DNA from: Variovorax sp. S12S4
Lineage (GTDB): Bacteria > Pseudomonadota > Gammaproteobacteria > Burkholderiales > Burkholderiaceae_C
Direction of reading: 5' to 3'
Assembly: GCF_023195515.1 (NCBI RefSeq)
Contig: NZ_JALPKR020000002.1
Coordinates: 682,001-746,000 of the forward strand
DNA: 64,000 nt
In this document: in pieces, positions 46,686 through 57,942 of the stretch
Layout of the letters: each line of letters opens with the position of its first letter
How positions within the stretch are numbered: position 1 is the stretch's first letter
Notes under the pieces: model-generated
Seen by the model: only the letters and a program-made list of their open reading frames with translations
Told to the model about the DNA's origin: nothing
The model's database searches: none
Translations under genes and position numbers: made by a program

Positions 46686-47132
46686 ATGCTGGTTCACCTG
46701 CTGGCGGAGAAGTCCTGCGTGGAGGAATTCCTGGCCCTGCTCGACCAGGAAGCGGACGCTATGAAGAACGGCCGCTTCGCGGAGCTGCCCCAGCTGACCG
46801 AACGCAAGACAGGCCTGCTCGACCGCATGGCGGCACTCGACCAGGCCCGCGAGTCGGCCCAGGTCGCGCGCGGATTCGAACCCGGCCGCACGGGCGCCGA
46901 TGCGGCCGCGGCTGCCGACGGCGAAGCGTCGATCGCCGCGTGGACGGCACTGGTCGAGCTTGCGGAGCAAGCCAGGGCGGACAACCGCCGCAACGGTTCG
47001 ATGGTGTACAGCCAGCTGGATTTCACGCAGAACGCACTGCACTACCTGCAGGCCAGCGCCCAGCCTTTCTACGGGCCGGACGGCATCCGCAAATCCGCAA
47101 GCGGCACGGGAACCCGGCTGGCGGTCGGCTAG
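46686..47132 (+). CDS. flgN: Flagellar export chaperone FlgN
   Basis: 148 aa from the ATG at 46686; an in-frame GTG at 46677 overlaps the flgM stop and is less likely. FlgN is a helical cytoplasmic chaperone for FlgK and FlgL. The pattern LLDQEADAMKNGRFAELPQLTERKTGLLDRMAAL (core: DAMKNGRFAELPQLTERK) and the late LDFTQNALHYLQ helix fit the family. Last gene of the flgM-flgN pair; converges with the downstream regulator. Confidence 0.9.
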   Translation: MLVHLLAEKSCVEEFLALLDQEADAMKNGRFAELPQLTERKTGLLDRMAALDQARESAQVARGFEPGRTGADAAAAADGEASIAAWTALVELAEQARADNRRNGSMVYSQLDFTQNALHYLQASAQPFYGPDGIRKSASGTGTRLAVG

Positions 47133-47166
47133 CCAGGGACACCAGGCAGCGGCCGCCTCGAGCGGC

Positions 47167-47943
47167 TCAGCCCTTGCGGGGTTTGCCCGACTTGGGCGCC
47201 TCGAACAATTCCGAAAAGAACGATGGGCCCACCTCGCCGGGCGGGTTCGCGGGCGGGCTCGGAGGGCTCGCCTCGCCGGGCGCAAGCTCCTGGAAGTCCG
47301 ACGACGCGAAGTGCGGCGGAACGTAGACCCCGTGCTCGTCGCGCCTGACCAGGCCGCGGCGTTCCAGGTCCCGCATGGTCTTGTTGACCTGCATCCTGGA
47401 AAGCCCTGAATAAGAAGCGATGACCGACTGGGTGATGCGCTTGTCGTAGCCGCCGCCGGTGCCCGGGGCCAGCACCGTGAGCTCATGCAGGATGCGGCTG
47501 ATAAGCCGCTCGGACGAGGCCGAGGAAATCTGCCGGATCTGCCTGCGCAGCACCGTGGTGCGCTTCATCACCACTTCGAGCAGCCCCATGGTCACGGCAG
47601 GGTGCCGCTCGCACAGGGCGCGCAGCTCCAGCGTGGGCACAAGGTAGAGAGAGGTGGGCAATGCCGCAATCAGCATGGCGCCGGGCTGGTAGCGCTCCTC
47701 GATGGGGGCGGCATTCAGGAAGAGATCGTCCTGGCGGATGAAGTCGGTGGTGACATCGCCGCTGTCTTCGCTGCCTTGCACCACCACCCGCAGCAGGCCG
47801 GTGGCAACGCAGTACACACGGTCGGTCCAGTCATCCGCACCCAGCACGACCTCGTTTCGGCGGTAGGAACGAAGTTCGATGCGCTGGACAAACGCTGCCC
47901 GTTCTTCCTGGGGAACGCTGGCAATAAGAGGATGCAAATACAT
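47167..47943 (-). CDS. Crp/Fnr family transcriptional regulator
   Basis: 258 aa. An N-terminal cyclic-nucleotide-binding-like domain (about 20-140: LGADDWTDRVYCVATGLLRVVV, NAAPIEERYQPGAMLIAAL) and a C-terminal winged helix of the Crp type (about 160-230; ITQSVIASYSGLSRMQVNKTMRDLERRGLV). No Fnr-type N-terminal cysteine cluster, so oxygen sensing through an iron-sulfur cluster is unlikely. The last 35 residues are Pro/Gly-rich. The effector and targets are unknown. Proximity to flgMN and convergent orientation do not prove a flagellar role. Confidence 0.85.
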   Translation of the reverse strand: MYLHPLIASVPQEERAAFVQRIELRSYRRNEVVLGADDWTDRVYCVATGLLRVVVQGSEDSGDVTTDFIRQDDLFLNAAPIEERYQPGAMLIAALPTSLYLVPTLELRALCERHPAVTMGLLEVVMKRTTVLRRQIRQISSASSERLISRILHELTVLAPGTGGGYDKRITQSVIASYSGLSRMQVNKTMRDLERRGLVRRDEHGVYVPPHFASSDFQELAPGEASPPSPPANPPGEVGPSFFSELFEAPKSGKPRKG

Positions 47944-48092
47944 CTATACCGTCCGTGGGCCGTCTTGCCAATGCATGCTCAAGGCAGTTTGCCCAAAATC
48001 GTTCTCAAGTGTGAAAAATTACCACTCCAATTAATATATTAACCTAAGTAACATCTTGACACGCAACGCGTAACAATTGTTTCCCTACTGAC
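47944..48092. promoter_or_regulatory. AT-rich region upstream of the Crp/Fnr-type regulator
   Basis: 149 bp between the regulator start (minus strand) and the 3' end of the small membrane-protein gene. A notably AT-rich core (about 48005-48075, with ttaatatattaa) contrasts with the surroundings and probably holds the regulator's promoter. No specific site can be named. Confidence 0.4.
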
Positions 48093-48371
48093 CTATTTCC
48101 GCCAACTTTTCGAGACTGTCCACTGACTTGTAGCGCAGGCCGCGACAAGCACTGCGTAGGTGAGCATCGCGCCATCGCGACCAGAAAAGACCAGCCCGCC
48201 CACAAGCGCCAGCACCCCCACGCCGAAGTTGATTGCCCCCTGGACCCACCAGGATGGCGCACCTGCCGCCCGGCGGCCGAAAACCCGGCCCGCCAGCGCG
48301 CACATGAACCCGACGGCCAGGGCAGGCGCCACGAAGTTGAGCAGGTGGTTGAGTAGATCCAAGAGGGACAT
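48093..48371 (-). CDS. Small hypothetical membrane protein
   Basis: 92 aa with three likely membrane segments: about residues 8-30 (LLNFVAPALAVGFMCALAG), 43-62 (VQGAINFGVGVLALVGGLVF) and 66-82 (AMLTYAVLVAACATSQW). The start ATG at 48371 is preceded by a purine-poor leader with TCCCCCTCC on the plus strand (GGAGGGGGA on the message), a good ribosome-binding site. I do not recognise the family. It is divergent from hemA. No function is proposed. Confidence 0.6.
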   Translation of the reverse strand: MSLLDLLNHLLNFVAPALAVGFMCALAGRVFGRRAAGAPSWWVQGAINFGVGVLALVGGLVFSGRDGAMLTYAVLVAACATSQWTVSKSWRK

Positions 48372-48422
48372 GGAGGGGGAAAGTAAAGGGAGGAGTCGAG
48401 GCGAGGACCGCCAGATAAAGCC

Positions 48423-48443
48423 AAGGGCGCCCGCGGCGCCCTT
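48423..48443 (+). terminator. GC-rich hairpin upstream of hemA
   Basis: A perfect 9-bp stem (AAGGGCGCC/GGCGCCCTT) with a 3-base loop, followed by TTTCG on the plus strand. It lies in the divergent gap before hemA, where no gene ends, so it may be a leader structure or attenuator of hemA rather than a simple terminator. Confidence 0.5.
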
Positions 48444-48513
48444 TCGTGTTGCTGGTTATGCGGCAAACCCCTCGGCAGCCGCGCAGCTCCTGCTGATTTT
48501 ATAATCAGGAGAT

Positions 48514-49785
48514 ATGTCAGTCTGGACCCTCGGGTTGAACCACACGACCGCGCCGCTCGATCTGCGCGGTCGTTTCGCGTTCGCGCTCGATCAGTTGGCC
48601 CCCACGCTGCAGAGTTTGCGCAGTTCGTTCGCCTCCGGCCGCCATCCGCAGGTCGAGGCCGCGATCATCTCGACCTGCAACCGCACCGAGATCTATTGCG
48701 CCGCCGAGCACGCCGCGCTCGACCACACGGTCGGCTGGCTGGCGGAAAACGGCGGCGTGGCACCGGCGCTGCTGCGCTCGCACTCCTACACGCTGCACGA
48801 CGACGAAGCTGCGCGCCATGCGTTCCGCGTGGCCAGCGGGCTCGACTCCATGGTGCTGGGCGAAGCGCAGATCCTCGGCCAGATGAAAGATGCCGTGCGC
48901 GCGGCCGAAACCGCCGGCGCACTCGGCAGCACGCTCAACCAGCTGTTCCAGCGTTCCTTCGCGGTCGCGAAAGAAGTGCGTACCGCCACCGAGATCGGCG
49001 CGCATTCCATCAGCATGGCGGCTGCCGCGGTCCGGCTGGCCGGGCAGCTCTTCGAAGACCTGCACCAGACGCGCGTGCTGTTCGTGGGCGCGGGCGAAAT
49101 GATCGACCTGGCCGCGACGCACTTCGCGGCCAAGGACCCGAAGTCCATTGCCATTGCCAACCGCACGCTGGAGCGCGGTGAAAAGCTGGCTTCGCGCTTC
49201 GGCGGCGAGGCGATGCGGCTGGCCGACCTGCCGAGCCGGCTTGCGGAATTCGACATCGTGGTGAGCTGCACCGCGAGCACGCTGCCCATCATCGGCCTGG
49301 GCGCCGTGGAGCGCGCGCTGAAGGCCCGCAAGCACCGCCCGATGTTCATGGTCGACCTGGCGGTGCCGCGCGACATCGAGCCCGAAGTGAAAGCGCTCGA
49401 AGACATCTATCTCTACACCGTGGACGATCTCGCCCAGGTGGTGCAGCAGGGCCAGGCCAACCGGCAGGCGGCGGTGGCGCAGGCCGAGGTCATCATCGAC
49501 GCCGGCGTGCAAAGCTTCATGCACTGGCTACGCCAGCGCGGCACGGTGCCGCTCATTCAGCAGCTCAACGCCCAGACCGACGAGTGGCGCGCCGCCGAGA
49601 TGGCCCGCGCGCGCAAGCTGCTGGCCAAGGGCGAATCGGTCGATGCGGTGCTCGAGGCCATGTCGCGCGGTCTCACGCAGAAGATGCTGCACGGCGCGCT
49701 GGCCGAACTGCATGCGGGCGACGCGGCTTCGCGCGAGCAGACGGCCCAGACGATTTCGCGGCTCTTCCTGCGCAAAGAGCGTTAG
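48514..49785 (+). CDS. hemA: Glutamyl-tRNA reductase
   Basis: 423 aa, first committed enzyme of the C5 haem pathway: reduces Glu-tRNA(Glu) to glutamate-1-semialdehyde with NADPH. The catalytic cysteine is Cys55 in [10 protein letters not shown]. The NADPH-binding domain ([20 protein letters not shown]) and the C-terminal dimerisation helix are present; length matches E. coli HemA. The N-terminus [19 protein letters not shown] fits the family, supporting the ATG at 48514. Followed 98 bp later by prfA, the conserved hemA-prfA-prmC order. Confidence 0.98.
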   Translation: MSVWTLGLNHTTAPLDLRGRFAFALDQLAPTLQSLRSSFASGRHPQVEAAIISTCNRTEIYCAAEHAALDHTVGWLAENGGVAPALLRSHSYTLHDDEAARHAFRVASGLDSMVLGEAQILGQMKDAVRAAETAGALGSTLNQLFQRSFAVAKEVRTATEIGAHSISMAAAAVRLAGQLFEDLHQTRVLFVGAGEMIDLAATHFAAKDPKSIAIANRTLERGEKLASRFGGEAMRLADLPSRLAEFDIVVSCTASTLPIIGLGAVERALKARKHRPMFMVDLAVPRDIEPEVKALEDIYLYTVDDLAQVVQQGQANRQAAVAQAEVIIDAGVQSFMHWLRQRGTVPLIQQLNAQTDEWRAAEMARARKLLAKGESVDAVLEAMSRGLTQKMLHGALAELHAGDAASREQTAQTISRLFLRKER

Positions 49786-49883
49786 CGACGCTTGCCGCCG
49801 CCGGCCCGGCCTGGTTGCCGCGGCCATCCCGCGCCTTGCCGCCGCGAGCCGCGCTCCCTCCTTCTTTTTCGGCCCCTCTCGAC

Positions 49884-50972
<1,089 letters not shown>

Positions 50973-50974
50973 CG

Positions 50975-51823
50975 ATGACGACTGCCACCGCGCCGTCCAC
51001 CGTGGCGCAGGCGCTGGCTGCGGCGGTGGCGCTGGGCATCGACAGGCTCGATGCCCAGTTGCTGCTGCTCCATGCGCTGGGCCGCGCGCCGCACGACCGC
51101 GCGTGGCTGCTGGCGCACGACACCGATGCGATGTCCGATGCGGCGTGGTCCATGCTCTCGGAACGGCTGTCGCGCCGGCGGAAGGGCGAGCCGGTGGCCT
51201 ACCTGCTCGGCGAAAAGGAATTTCACGGCCTCTCGCTGCAAGTGGACGCGCGGGTGCTGGTGCCGCGCCCCGACACCGAAACGCTGGTCGAGTGGGCCCT
51301 GGAATGCCTCGAAGGCCGTGATGCCCCGCGCGTGCTCGACCTGGGCACCGGCAGCGGGGCCATCGCGCTGGCGCTGCAGCATGCGCGGCCGGACGCGCAG
51401 GTCGACGCGGTCGATGCCAGCGCCGACGCACTGGCCGTCGCCCAGGCCAATGCCGAGCGCCTCGGCCTTCCGGTGCGGTTCAGCCAGGCGAACTGGCTGG
51501 AGGGCGCGGCCCACGGCTACACGGTCATTGCCAGCAATCCGCCTTACATCGCCATCGACGATCCGCATCTGCCCGCGCTGCGGCACGAGCCCCCGGCCGC
51601 GCTGGTTGCAGGGGCCGACGGGCTCGACGACATCCGCCAGATCGTGCAGAACGCGCCCTCACACCTCGCAGAAGGCGGCTGGCTGCTGCTGGAACACGGC
51701 CATGACCAGGCCGCGGCCGTGCGCCAGTTGCTGGAAACACGCGGTTTCGCGGAAGTCCAAAGCCGCGATGACCTTGCCGGCATCGCGCGCTGTTCCGGCG
51801 GAATCTGGCGCCCGGTGAAATAA
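50975..51823 (+). CDS. prmC: Release factor glutamine methyltransferase PrmC
   Basis: 282 aa from the ATG at 50975 (a GTG at 50969 is also possible), 2 bp after prfA. It methylates the GGQ glutamine of release factors using S-adenosylmethionine. The SAM-binding motif is VLDLGTGSGAIALAL and the substrate motif is SNPPYIAIDD (NPPY). The N-terminal helical domain for RF binding precedes it. Confidence 0.97.
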   Translation: MTTATAPSTVAQALAAAVALGIDRLDAQLLLLHALGRAPHDRAWLLAHDTDAMSDAAWSMLSERLSRRRKGEPVAYLLGEKEFHGLSLQVDARVLVPRPDTETLVEWALECLEGRDAPRVLDLGTGSGAIALALQHARPDAQVDAVDASADALAVAQANAERLGLPVRFSQANWLEGAAHGYTVIASNPPYIAIDDPHLPALRHEPPAALVAGADGLDDIRQIVQNAPSHLAEGGWLLLEHGHDQAAAVRQLLETRGFAEVQSRDDLAGIARCSGGIWRPVK

Positions 51824-51854
51824 TCCCCTCAAGCCCACTTTTTCAGGAGTCCCC

Positions 51855-52184
51855 ATGTCCGACGCTCAACAACGCATCGACGATCTCGTCAAGACCAACG
51901 ACCTCGTGCTCTTCATGAAGGGCAACGCGAGCTTTCCGATGTGCGGCTTTTCCGGCCGTGCCATCCAGATCCTCAAGGCGGTCGGCGTCGACACCAAGAC
52001 GCTCAAGACGGTCAACGTGCTCGAAGACGACGGCATCCGCCAGGGCATCAAGGAATACAGCAACTGGCCGACGATTCCCCAGCTCTACGTGAAGGGCGAA
52101 TTCGTGGGCGGCTCGGACATCATGATGGAGATGTACGAATCGGGCGAGCTGCAGCAAGTGCTGGGCGGCAGCAACCCCGCCTGA
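51855..52184 (+). CDS. grxD: Monothiol glutaredoxin (Grx4 type)
   Basis: 109 aa. The CGFS active site (FPMCGFSG, Cys30) defines the monothiol class, which binds and transfers iron-sulfur clusters with glutathione. WPTIPQLYVKGEFVGGSDIM and MYESGEL are also diagnostic. It has its own Shine-Dalgarno (AGGAG) and lies 31 bp after prmC. Confidence 0.97.
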   Translation: MSDAQQRIDDLVKTNDLVLFMKGNASFPMCGFSGRAIQILKAVGVDTKTLKTVNVLEDDGIRQGIKEYSNWPTIPQLYVKGEFVGGSDIMMEMYESGELQQVLGGSNPA

Positions 52185-52201
52185 TTCTTTTCAGGCCCGC
52201 C

Positions 52202-52705
52202 ATGAGCCACGACCACGACGGCCACTCGCACGATGGCGCTCCGGCGCCGGCGTGGAAGCACGACGGCGTGCGCGTGGTCGCGGCCAACCAGCTCGACGTC
52301 AACACGGCCCAGACGCCCGGCATGAACCGGGCGGCAGCCATCAACTTTGCCCGCGTCGGTGCGCAGAAGCTGTGGGCCGGCACCGTCACCATCCATGCCG
52401 ATGCCAAGACCGGCGCGCATCACCACGGGCCTCTCGAATCGGTGATCTATGTCGTGCGCGGCCGCGCGCGCATGCGCTGGGGAGAAAAGCTCGAGTTCAC
52501 GGCCGAAGCCGGACCGGGCGACTTCATCTACGTGCCGCCCTACGTGCCGCACCAGGAAATCAACGCCAGCGCGACCGAGCCGCTCGAGTGCGTGCTGTGC
52601 CGCAGCGACGGCGAGGCCGTGGCCGTCAATCTCGACATCGAGCCGGTGGAAAAACCGGAATCGGTGCTCTGGGTCGATCCGACGCACCCGCACGGCGGGA
52701 TGTAG
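52202..52705 (+). CDS. Cupin domain protein
   Basis: 167 aa with a single cupin fold. Metal-binding-type motif 1 is HADAKTGAHHHGPLESVIYVVRG (core: GAHHHGPLESVIYV) and motif 2 is GDFIYVPPYVPHQE. The His-rich N-terminus (SHDHDGHSHD) may bind metal. Substrate and reaction are unknown. It lies 17 bp after grxD and is probably co-transcribed. Confidence 0.85.
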   Translation: MSHDHDGHSHDGAPAPAWKHDGVRVVAANQLDVNTAQTPGMNRAAAINFARVGAQKLWAGTVTIHADAKTGAHHHGPLESVIYVVRGRARMRWGEKLEFTAEAGPGDFIYVPPYVPHQEINASATEPLECVLCRSDGEAVAVNLDIEPVEKPESVLWVDPTHPHGGM

Positions 52706-52760
52706 GCTCTCCCCGGCTGCGCGCACTGCGTGTCGCTTCTCCCTTCCCCTTTCCGGGGGC

Positions 52761-52797
52761 AACACCGGCGGCCCGGCAAAGCCGGTTCCGCAGTGTT
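52761..52797. repeat. REP-like palindromic intergenic element
   Basis: Nested imperfect palindrome: AACAC/GTGTT outer arms, GCGG/CCGC middle and CCGGC-AAA-GCCGG inner stem, in the 143-bp gap between the cupin and CNNM genes. From memory, elements of this look recur between genes in Comamonadaceae; only one copy is in this window. Confidence 0.5.
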
Positions 52798-52848
52798 CGC
52801 TGGAACGTGCCCGGGCCATGGCACCATGGCACTCTTCGAAGTGCCACC

Positions 52849-54132
52849 ATGACCCTGACCCAAAGCCTGCTCATCATCGTCTTTCTGATCGCGATGAGCG
52901 CATTCTTCTCACTTGCCGAGATCACTCTTGCCGCGTCGCGGCGCCTGCGCCTGCGCCAGATGGCCGACGACGGCGACCCGCGGGCCGAGCGCGTGCTGCG
53001 CGTGCAGGAGCAGCCGGGCCACTACTTCACGGTGGTGCAGATCGGCCTCAACGCGGTGGCCATTCTCGGCGGCGTGGTGGGTGAGGGCTCGCTCAGCCCG
53101 TACTTCGCGCGCTTCTTCGAGAACTGGATGAGTGTGGAAGCCTCGGCGAACGTGGCTTTCCTGTGCTCGTTCGTGATCGTCATCGCGGTGTTCCTGGTTT
53201 TCGCCGACCTGTTTCCCAAGCGGCTGGGCATGAGCAACCCGGAGCACATCGCCGTGCGCATGGTCGGGCCGATGCTGCTGCTGATCACGGCGTTCAAGCC
53301 GCTGGTGTGGCTGTTCACCCGTTCGACTGACATGCTCTTCAAGGTGCTGGGCATGCCGCTCGTGCGCGACGACAAGATCACCTCGGCCGACATCCTGGCC
53401 ATGACCGAGGCCGGCGCGCGCGCGGGCGTGCTCGCGGTGCGCGAGCAACAGGTGATCGCCAATGTGTTCGAACTGGACACGCGCCTGGTGAGCAGCGTAA
53501 TGACGGTGCGCGACAACATCGCCTGGTTTCTGCACGACGACCCGGAGTCGGTGCTGCGCGCGCGCATCGTGGCCGAGCCTTTCTCTGCCTACCCGGTGTG
53601 CGACGGCGACATCGACCACGTGCTCGGGTATGTCGATGCGAAGGACATGTTCCAGCGCGTGCTGAGCGGGCAGCCGCTGGCCTTCGACAAGGGGCTGCCG
53701 CTGCACAAGGCGTTGGTCATCCCCGACCGGCTGTCGCTCACCGAAGTGCTCGAGCAGTTCCAGCAGGCGCATGAAGACTTCGCGATCATCGTCAACGAGT
53801 ACAGCCTGGTGGTGGGCGTGATCACGCTGAACGACGTGATGAGCACGGTGATGGGCGATCTGGTGTCGCTGCCGGACGAAGAGCAGATCGTGAAGCGCGA
53901 CGAGAATTCGTGGCTGATCGACGGCGTGACACCGATCCAGGATGTGCAGCGTGCCTTGCACATCGACGAGCTGCCGCATTCGGACGAATACGAAACCCTG
54001 GCGGGCTTCCTGATGGTGATGCTGCGCCGCGTGCCCAAGCGCACCGACAGCGTGAGCTGGGGCGGCTACACCTTCGAGGTGATGGACGTCGACAGCTACC
54101 GCATCGACCAGGTGATGGTCACACGCACTTAG
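52849..54132 (+). CDS. CNNM/CBS/CorC-domain membrane protein (hemolysin-like family)
   Basis: 427 aa from the ATG at 52849. The N-terminal CNNM (DUF21) membrane region (helices at about 3-25, 62-82, 98-118, 128-150) carries EITLAASRRLRLRQMADDGD and PKRLGMSNPEHIA. Two CBS domains follow (about 205-330; VMTVRDNIAWFL, DRLSLTEVLEQF and EYSLVVGVITLNDVMSTVMG), then a CorC_HlyC C-terminal domain (about 345-427). Such proteins are linked to magnesium or cobalt export or other transport; the older name hemolysin is misleading. Substrate unknown. Confidence 0.9.
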   Translation: MTLTQSLLIIVFLIAMSAFFSLAEITLAASRRLRLRQMADDGDPRAERVLRVQEQPGHYFTVVQIGLNAVAILGGVVGEGSLSPYFARFFENWMSVEASANVAFLCSFVIVIAVFLVFADLFPKRLGMSNPEHIAVRMVGPMLLLITAFKPLVWLFTRSTDMLFKVLGMPLVRDDKITSADILAMTEAGARAGVLAVREQQVIANVFELDTRLVSSVMTVRDNIAWFLHDDPESVLRARIVAEPFSAYPVCDGDIDHVLGYVDAKDMFQRVLSGQPLAFDKGLPLHKALVIPDRLSLTEVLEQFQQAHEDFAIIVNEYSLVVGVITLNDVMSTVMGDLVSLPDEEQIVKRDENSWLIDGVTPIQDVQRALHIDELPHSDEYETLAGFLMVMLRRVPKRTDSVSWGGYTFEVMDVDSYRIDQVMVTRT

Positions 54133-54157
54133 CTCGCCCCCAGTCTTCGCGCAGTGA

Positions 54158-54810
54158 TCAGGCGGCTGCGCGGTCTCTCTCCACGAAGGTCCAGAGGCGC
54201 TGGTTGGCAAACACGGCGTTGGGGTACGGCGACTTGCCGCGGCTGCCGTTGTAGCGGCCGAGGGTCATGTACAGGTCGCCCTTCTCGCGGTCGAGATAGT
54301 GGCGCAGGATGACGCAGCCGAAGCGCAGGTTGGTCTGCATGTGGAACAGCTTGGCGGGGTCGCTGTCGCCGATCACGCGGGTCCAGAACGGCATGACCTG
54401 CATGTAGCCCCGCGCACCGGCGCTGGACACCGCGAACTTGCGGAAGTTGCTCTCGACCTGGATGAGCCCCAGCACCAGGCTCACGTCGAGGCCGGAGCGC
54501 TTGGCTTCATACCAGACGGTCTGCAGGAACTCCTTGCGCGTGGGCCAGTCGGCAATCTTCTTCTTGAGGCGCTCGCTCATTTCGCCGAGCCAGCGCAGAT
54601 AGTTCAAGCGGGCTTCGGTGCTCGAAAACTCGGGAACCGGCGGCGCCTTGTTGTGGATGGCCGAACTCAGCGCGGTGCGCACCGAGTCGATCAGCGGCTC
54701 TTCGATCTGCGCGCCGGCGTGGGCGGCCTGCGGCAGCGACAGCGCCGCCAAGGCACCCGCCGCCGCGGCGACGCCCAGGCACTGGCGTCGCGAGAGGCCG
54801 CCCTCCACGC

Positions 54811-54814
<4 letters not shown>
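54158..54814 (-). CDS. Lytic transglycosylase (SLT domain) with Tat-like signal
   Basis: 218 aa. The N-terminus carries a twin-arginine motif (LSRRQCLG) and a hydrophobic stretch ending AAHA, so Tat export is predicted. The SLT domain begins near residue 105; the catalytic glutamate is in [13 protein letters not shown], followed by [14 protein letters not shown]. It cuts peptidoglycan glycan chains. Its ATG overlaps the proS stop by 4 bp, so it is the second gene of a proS operon. It converges with the CNNM gene. Confidence 0.9.
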
Positions 54815-56556
<1,742 letters not shown>

Positions 56557-56643
56557 CGGGGATCGCGCTGGTGGATTCAAAGTCGTAGGGAAAACAGGCG
56601 CCGGGAGAGACCTCCGGGAACCCGTGAGCCTCGAACTGGCCGC

Positions 56644-56671
56644 TTGCCGAGCGCAACCCGGCATGCATAAT
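56644..56671 (+). promoter_or_regulatory. Candidate sigma-70 promoter of rppH
   Basis: TTGCCG (56644-56649), a 16-base spacer, and CATAAT (56666-56671; 5 of 6 with TATAAT), about 30 bases before the rppH ATG in the proS-rppH divergent gap. Confidence 0.55.
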
Positions 56672-56700
56672 CGACTCAGTTCAAAAATTGGGGTTTGATT

Positions 56701-57369
56701 ATGCTCGACCGGGACGGCTTCAGGCCCAACGTCGGCATCATCCTGCTCAACCAGAGAAACCAGGTTTTCTGGGGCAAACGCATTCGCACGCATTCCTGGC
56801 AGTTTCCGCAAGGCGGCATAGACCGCGGGGAAAGTCCCGAACAAGCCATGTTCCGGGAACTGCACGAGGAAGTCGGGCTCCATCCGGAGCACGTGCGCAT
56901 CGTGGCCCGTACCCGTGACTGGTTGCGCTACGAGGTGCCGGATCGGTTCATTCGCCGTGACGCACGGGGCCACTACAAGGGCCAGAAGCAAATCTGGTAT
57001 TTGCTGCAATTGATCGGTCACGACTGGGACTTGAACCTGCGTGCGACCGACCACCCCGAGTTCGACGCCTGGCGATGGCACGATTACTGGGTGCCGCTCG
57101 ATGTGGTCGTCGAATTCAAACGCGGCGTCTACGAGATGGCACTGACCGAGCTCGCTCGCTACCTGCCGCGGCAGGATTTCCGCAACCGTTTTCTGCGCAG
57201 CAATGTGCGCGCGCGAGAGTTCGAGCGCCACACGCCAGACGGCGGCGCGCCCGCGGGCCTGGACCTGCCGCCCGGCGGCAGTTTCGATCCGCATCCCGAC
57301 ATTCCTTCAGTGAGCGATGAACCTTCTTCTCCCGACAACAAAGCGCCTTTCCTTCCGTCGCAACGCTGA
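56701..57369 (+). CDS. rppH: RNA pyrophosphohydrolase RppH (NudH)
   Basis: 222 aa from the ATG at 56701; an in-frame TTG lies two codons upstream. Nudix hydrolase that removes pyrophosphate from the 5' end of mRNA to start decay. Nudix box: [22 protein letters not shown] in part ([20 protein letters not shown]). The N-terminus [16 protein letters not shown] and SWQFPQGG are RppH-specific. The last 60 residues are a Pro/Ser-rich extension. Its 3' end overlaps the next gene by 53 bp. Confidence 0.95.
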   Translation: MLDRDGFRPNVGIILLNQRNQVFWGKRIRTHSWQFPQGGIDRGESPEQAMFRELHEEVGLHPEHVRIVARTRDWLRYEVPDRFIRRDARGHYKGQKQIWYLLQLIGHDWDLNLRATDHPEFDAWRWHDYWVPLDVVVEFKRGVYEMALTELARYLPRQDFRNRFLRSNVRAREFERHTPDGGAPAGLDLPPGGSFDPHPDIPSVSDEPSSPDNKAPFLPSQR

Positions 57370-57910
57370 ACGCGCCCTGCTTCTCCTGTGCGTGGCCGTG
57401 CTTGCCGGATGCGCATCGGGCAAGCACGACACCGACAACCCCGACTGGGCGCAGTCCGGCATGCCGCCGCCGCCCAAGCGGACCGAGGCGGACACCGAGT
57501 GGGCGGAAACCACGGCGCCACCGCCGCCCGCATTCAGCGAGAGCCGTCTGCTGCCGATCGAGATGCCTCCCTACATGACGCTGAAGTTCGGCGTCGATCC
57601 GAACACCATCGCCATCACGCCGGACGGCATCGTGCGCTACGTGGTGGTGGCGCAGAACCGCAACGGCGGGGGCGCCAACGCGTTCTACGAAGGCGTGCGC
57701 TGTTCGACCGCGGAGATGAAGAGCTATGCCCGCTACAACAACGGGACCTGGCAGGAAACCAAGACGCCCGAGTGGAAGCGCATCGACGACCTGAACTCGC
57801 GCTACGCGAAGGCACTGTCGACCCAGGCGCTGTGCCGCGGCAATGCGCCGCGCAATTCGGTCGGGGACATGGTGCGAAACCTGCGCAATCCGGTTCGCGA
57901 AGTTCAGTGA
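57317..57910 (+). CDS. CNP1-like family lipoprotein
   Basis: 197 aa. The signal peptide ends in a lipobox LAGC (cysteine at residue 32), then a Pro-rich linker and a CNP1-like domain ([21 protein letters not shown] in part: [50 protein letters not shown]). CNP1-like proteins have no settled function. The start overlaps rppH by 53 bp, but the signal peptide and lipobox begin at this ATG, so it is preferred. Followed by a strong terminator. Confidence 0.85.
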   Translation: MNLLLPTTKRLSFRRNAERALLLLCVAVLAGCASGKHDTDNPDWAQSGMPPPPKRTEADTEWAETTAPPPPAFSESRLLPIEMPPYMTLKFGVDPNTIAITPDGIVRYVVVAQNRNGGGANAFYEGVRCSTAEMKSYARYNNGTWQETKTPEWKRIDDLNSRYAKALSTQALCRGNAPRNSVGDMVRNLRNPVREVQ

Positions 57911-57917
57911 AACAGTA

Positions 57918-57940
57918 ACGGGGCCTTGGGCCCCGTTTTT
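57918..57940 (+). terminator. Rho-independent terminator after the CNP1-like gene
   Basis: An 8-bp stem ACGGGGCC/GGCCCCGT with a 3-base loop and a TTTTT run. It separates the converging rppH/CNP1-like and proB transcription units. Confidence 0.9.
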
Positions 57941-57942
57941 CA

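Noticed and set aside
48500..48505. TATAAT just before hemA.
   Set aside because: It lies about 8 bases before the ATG, which would give an almost leaderless message and no partner -35 is evident; probably chance.
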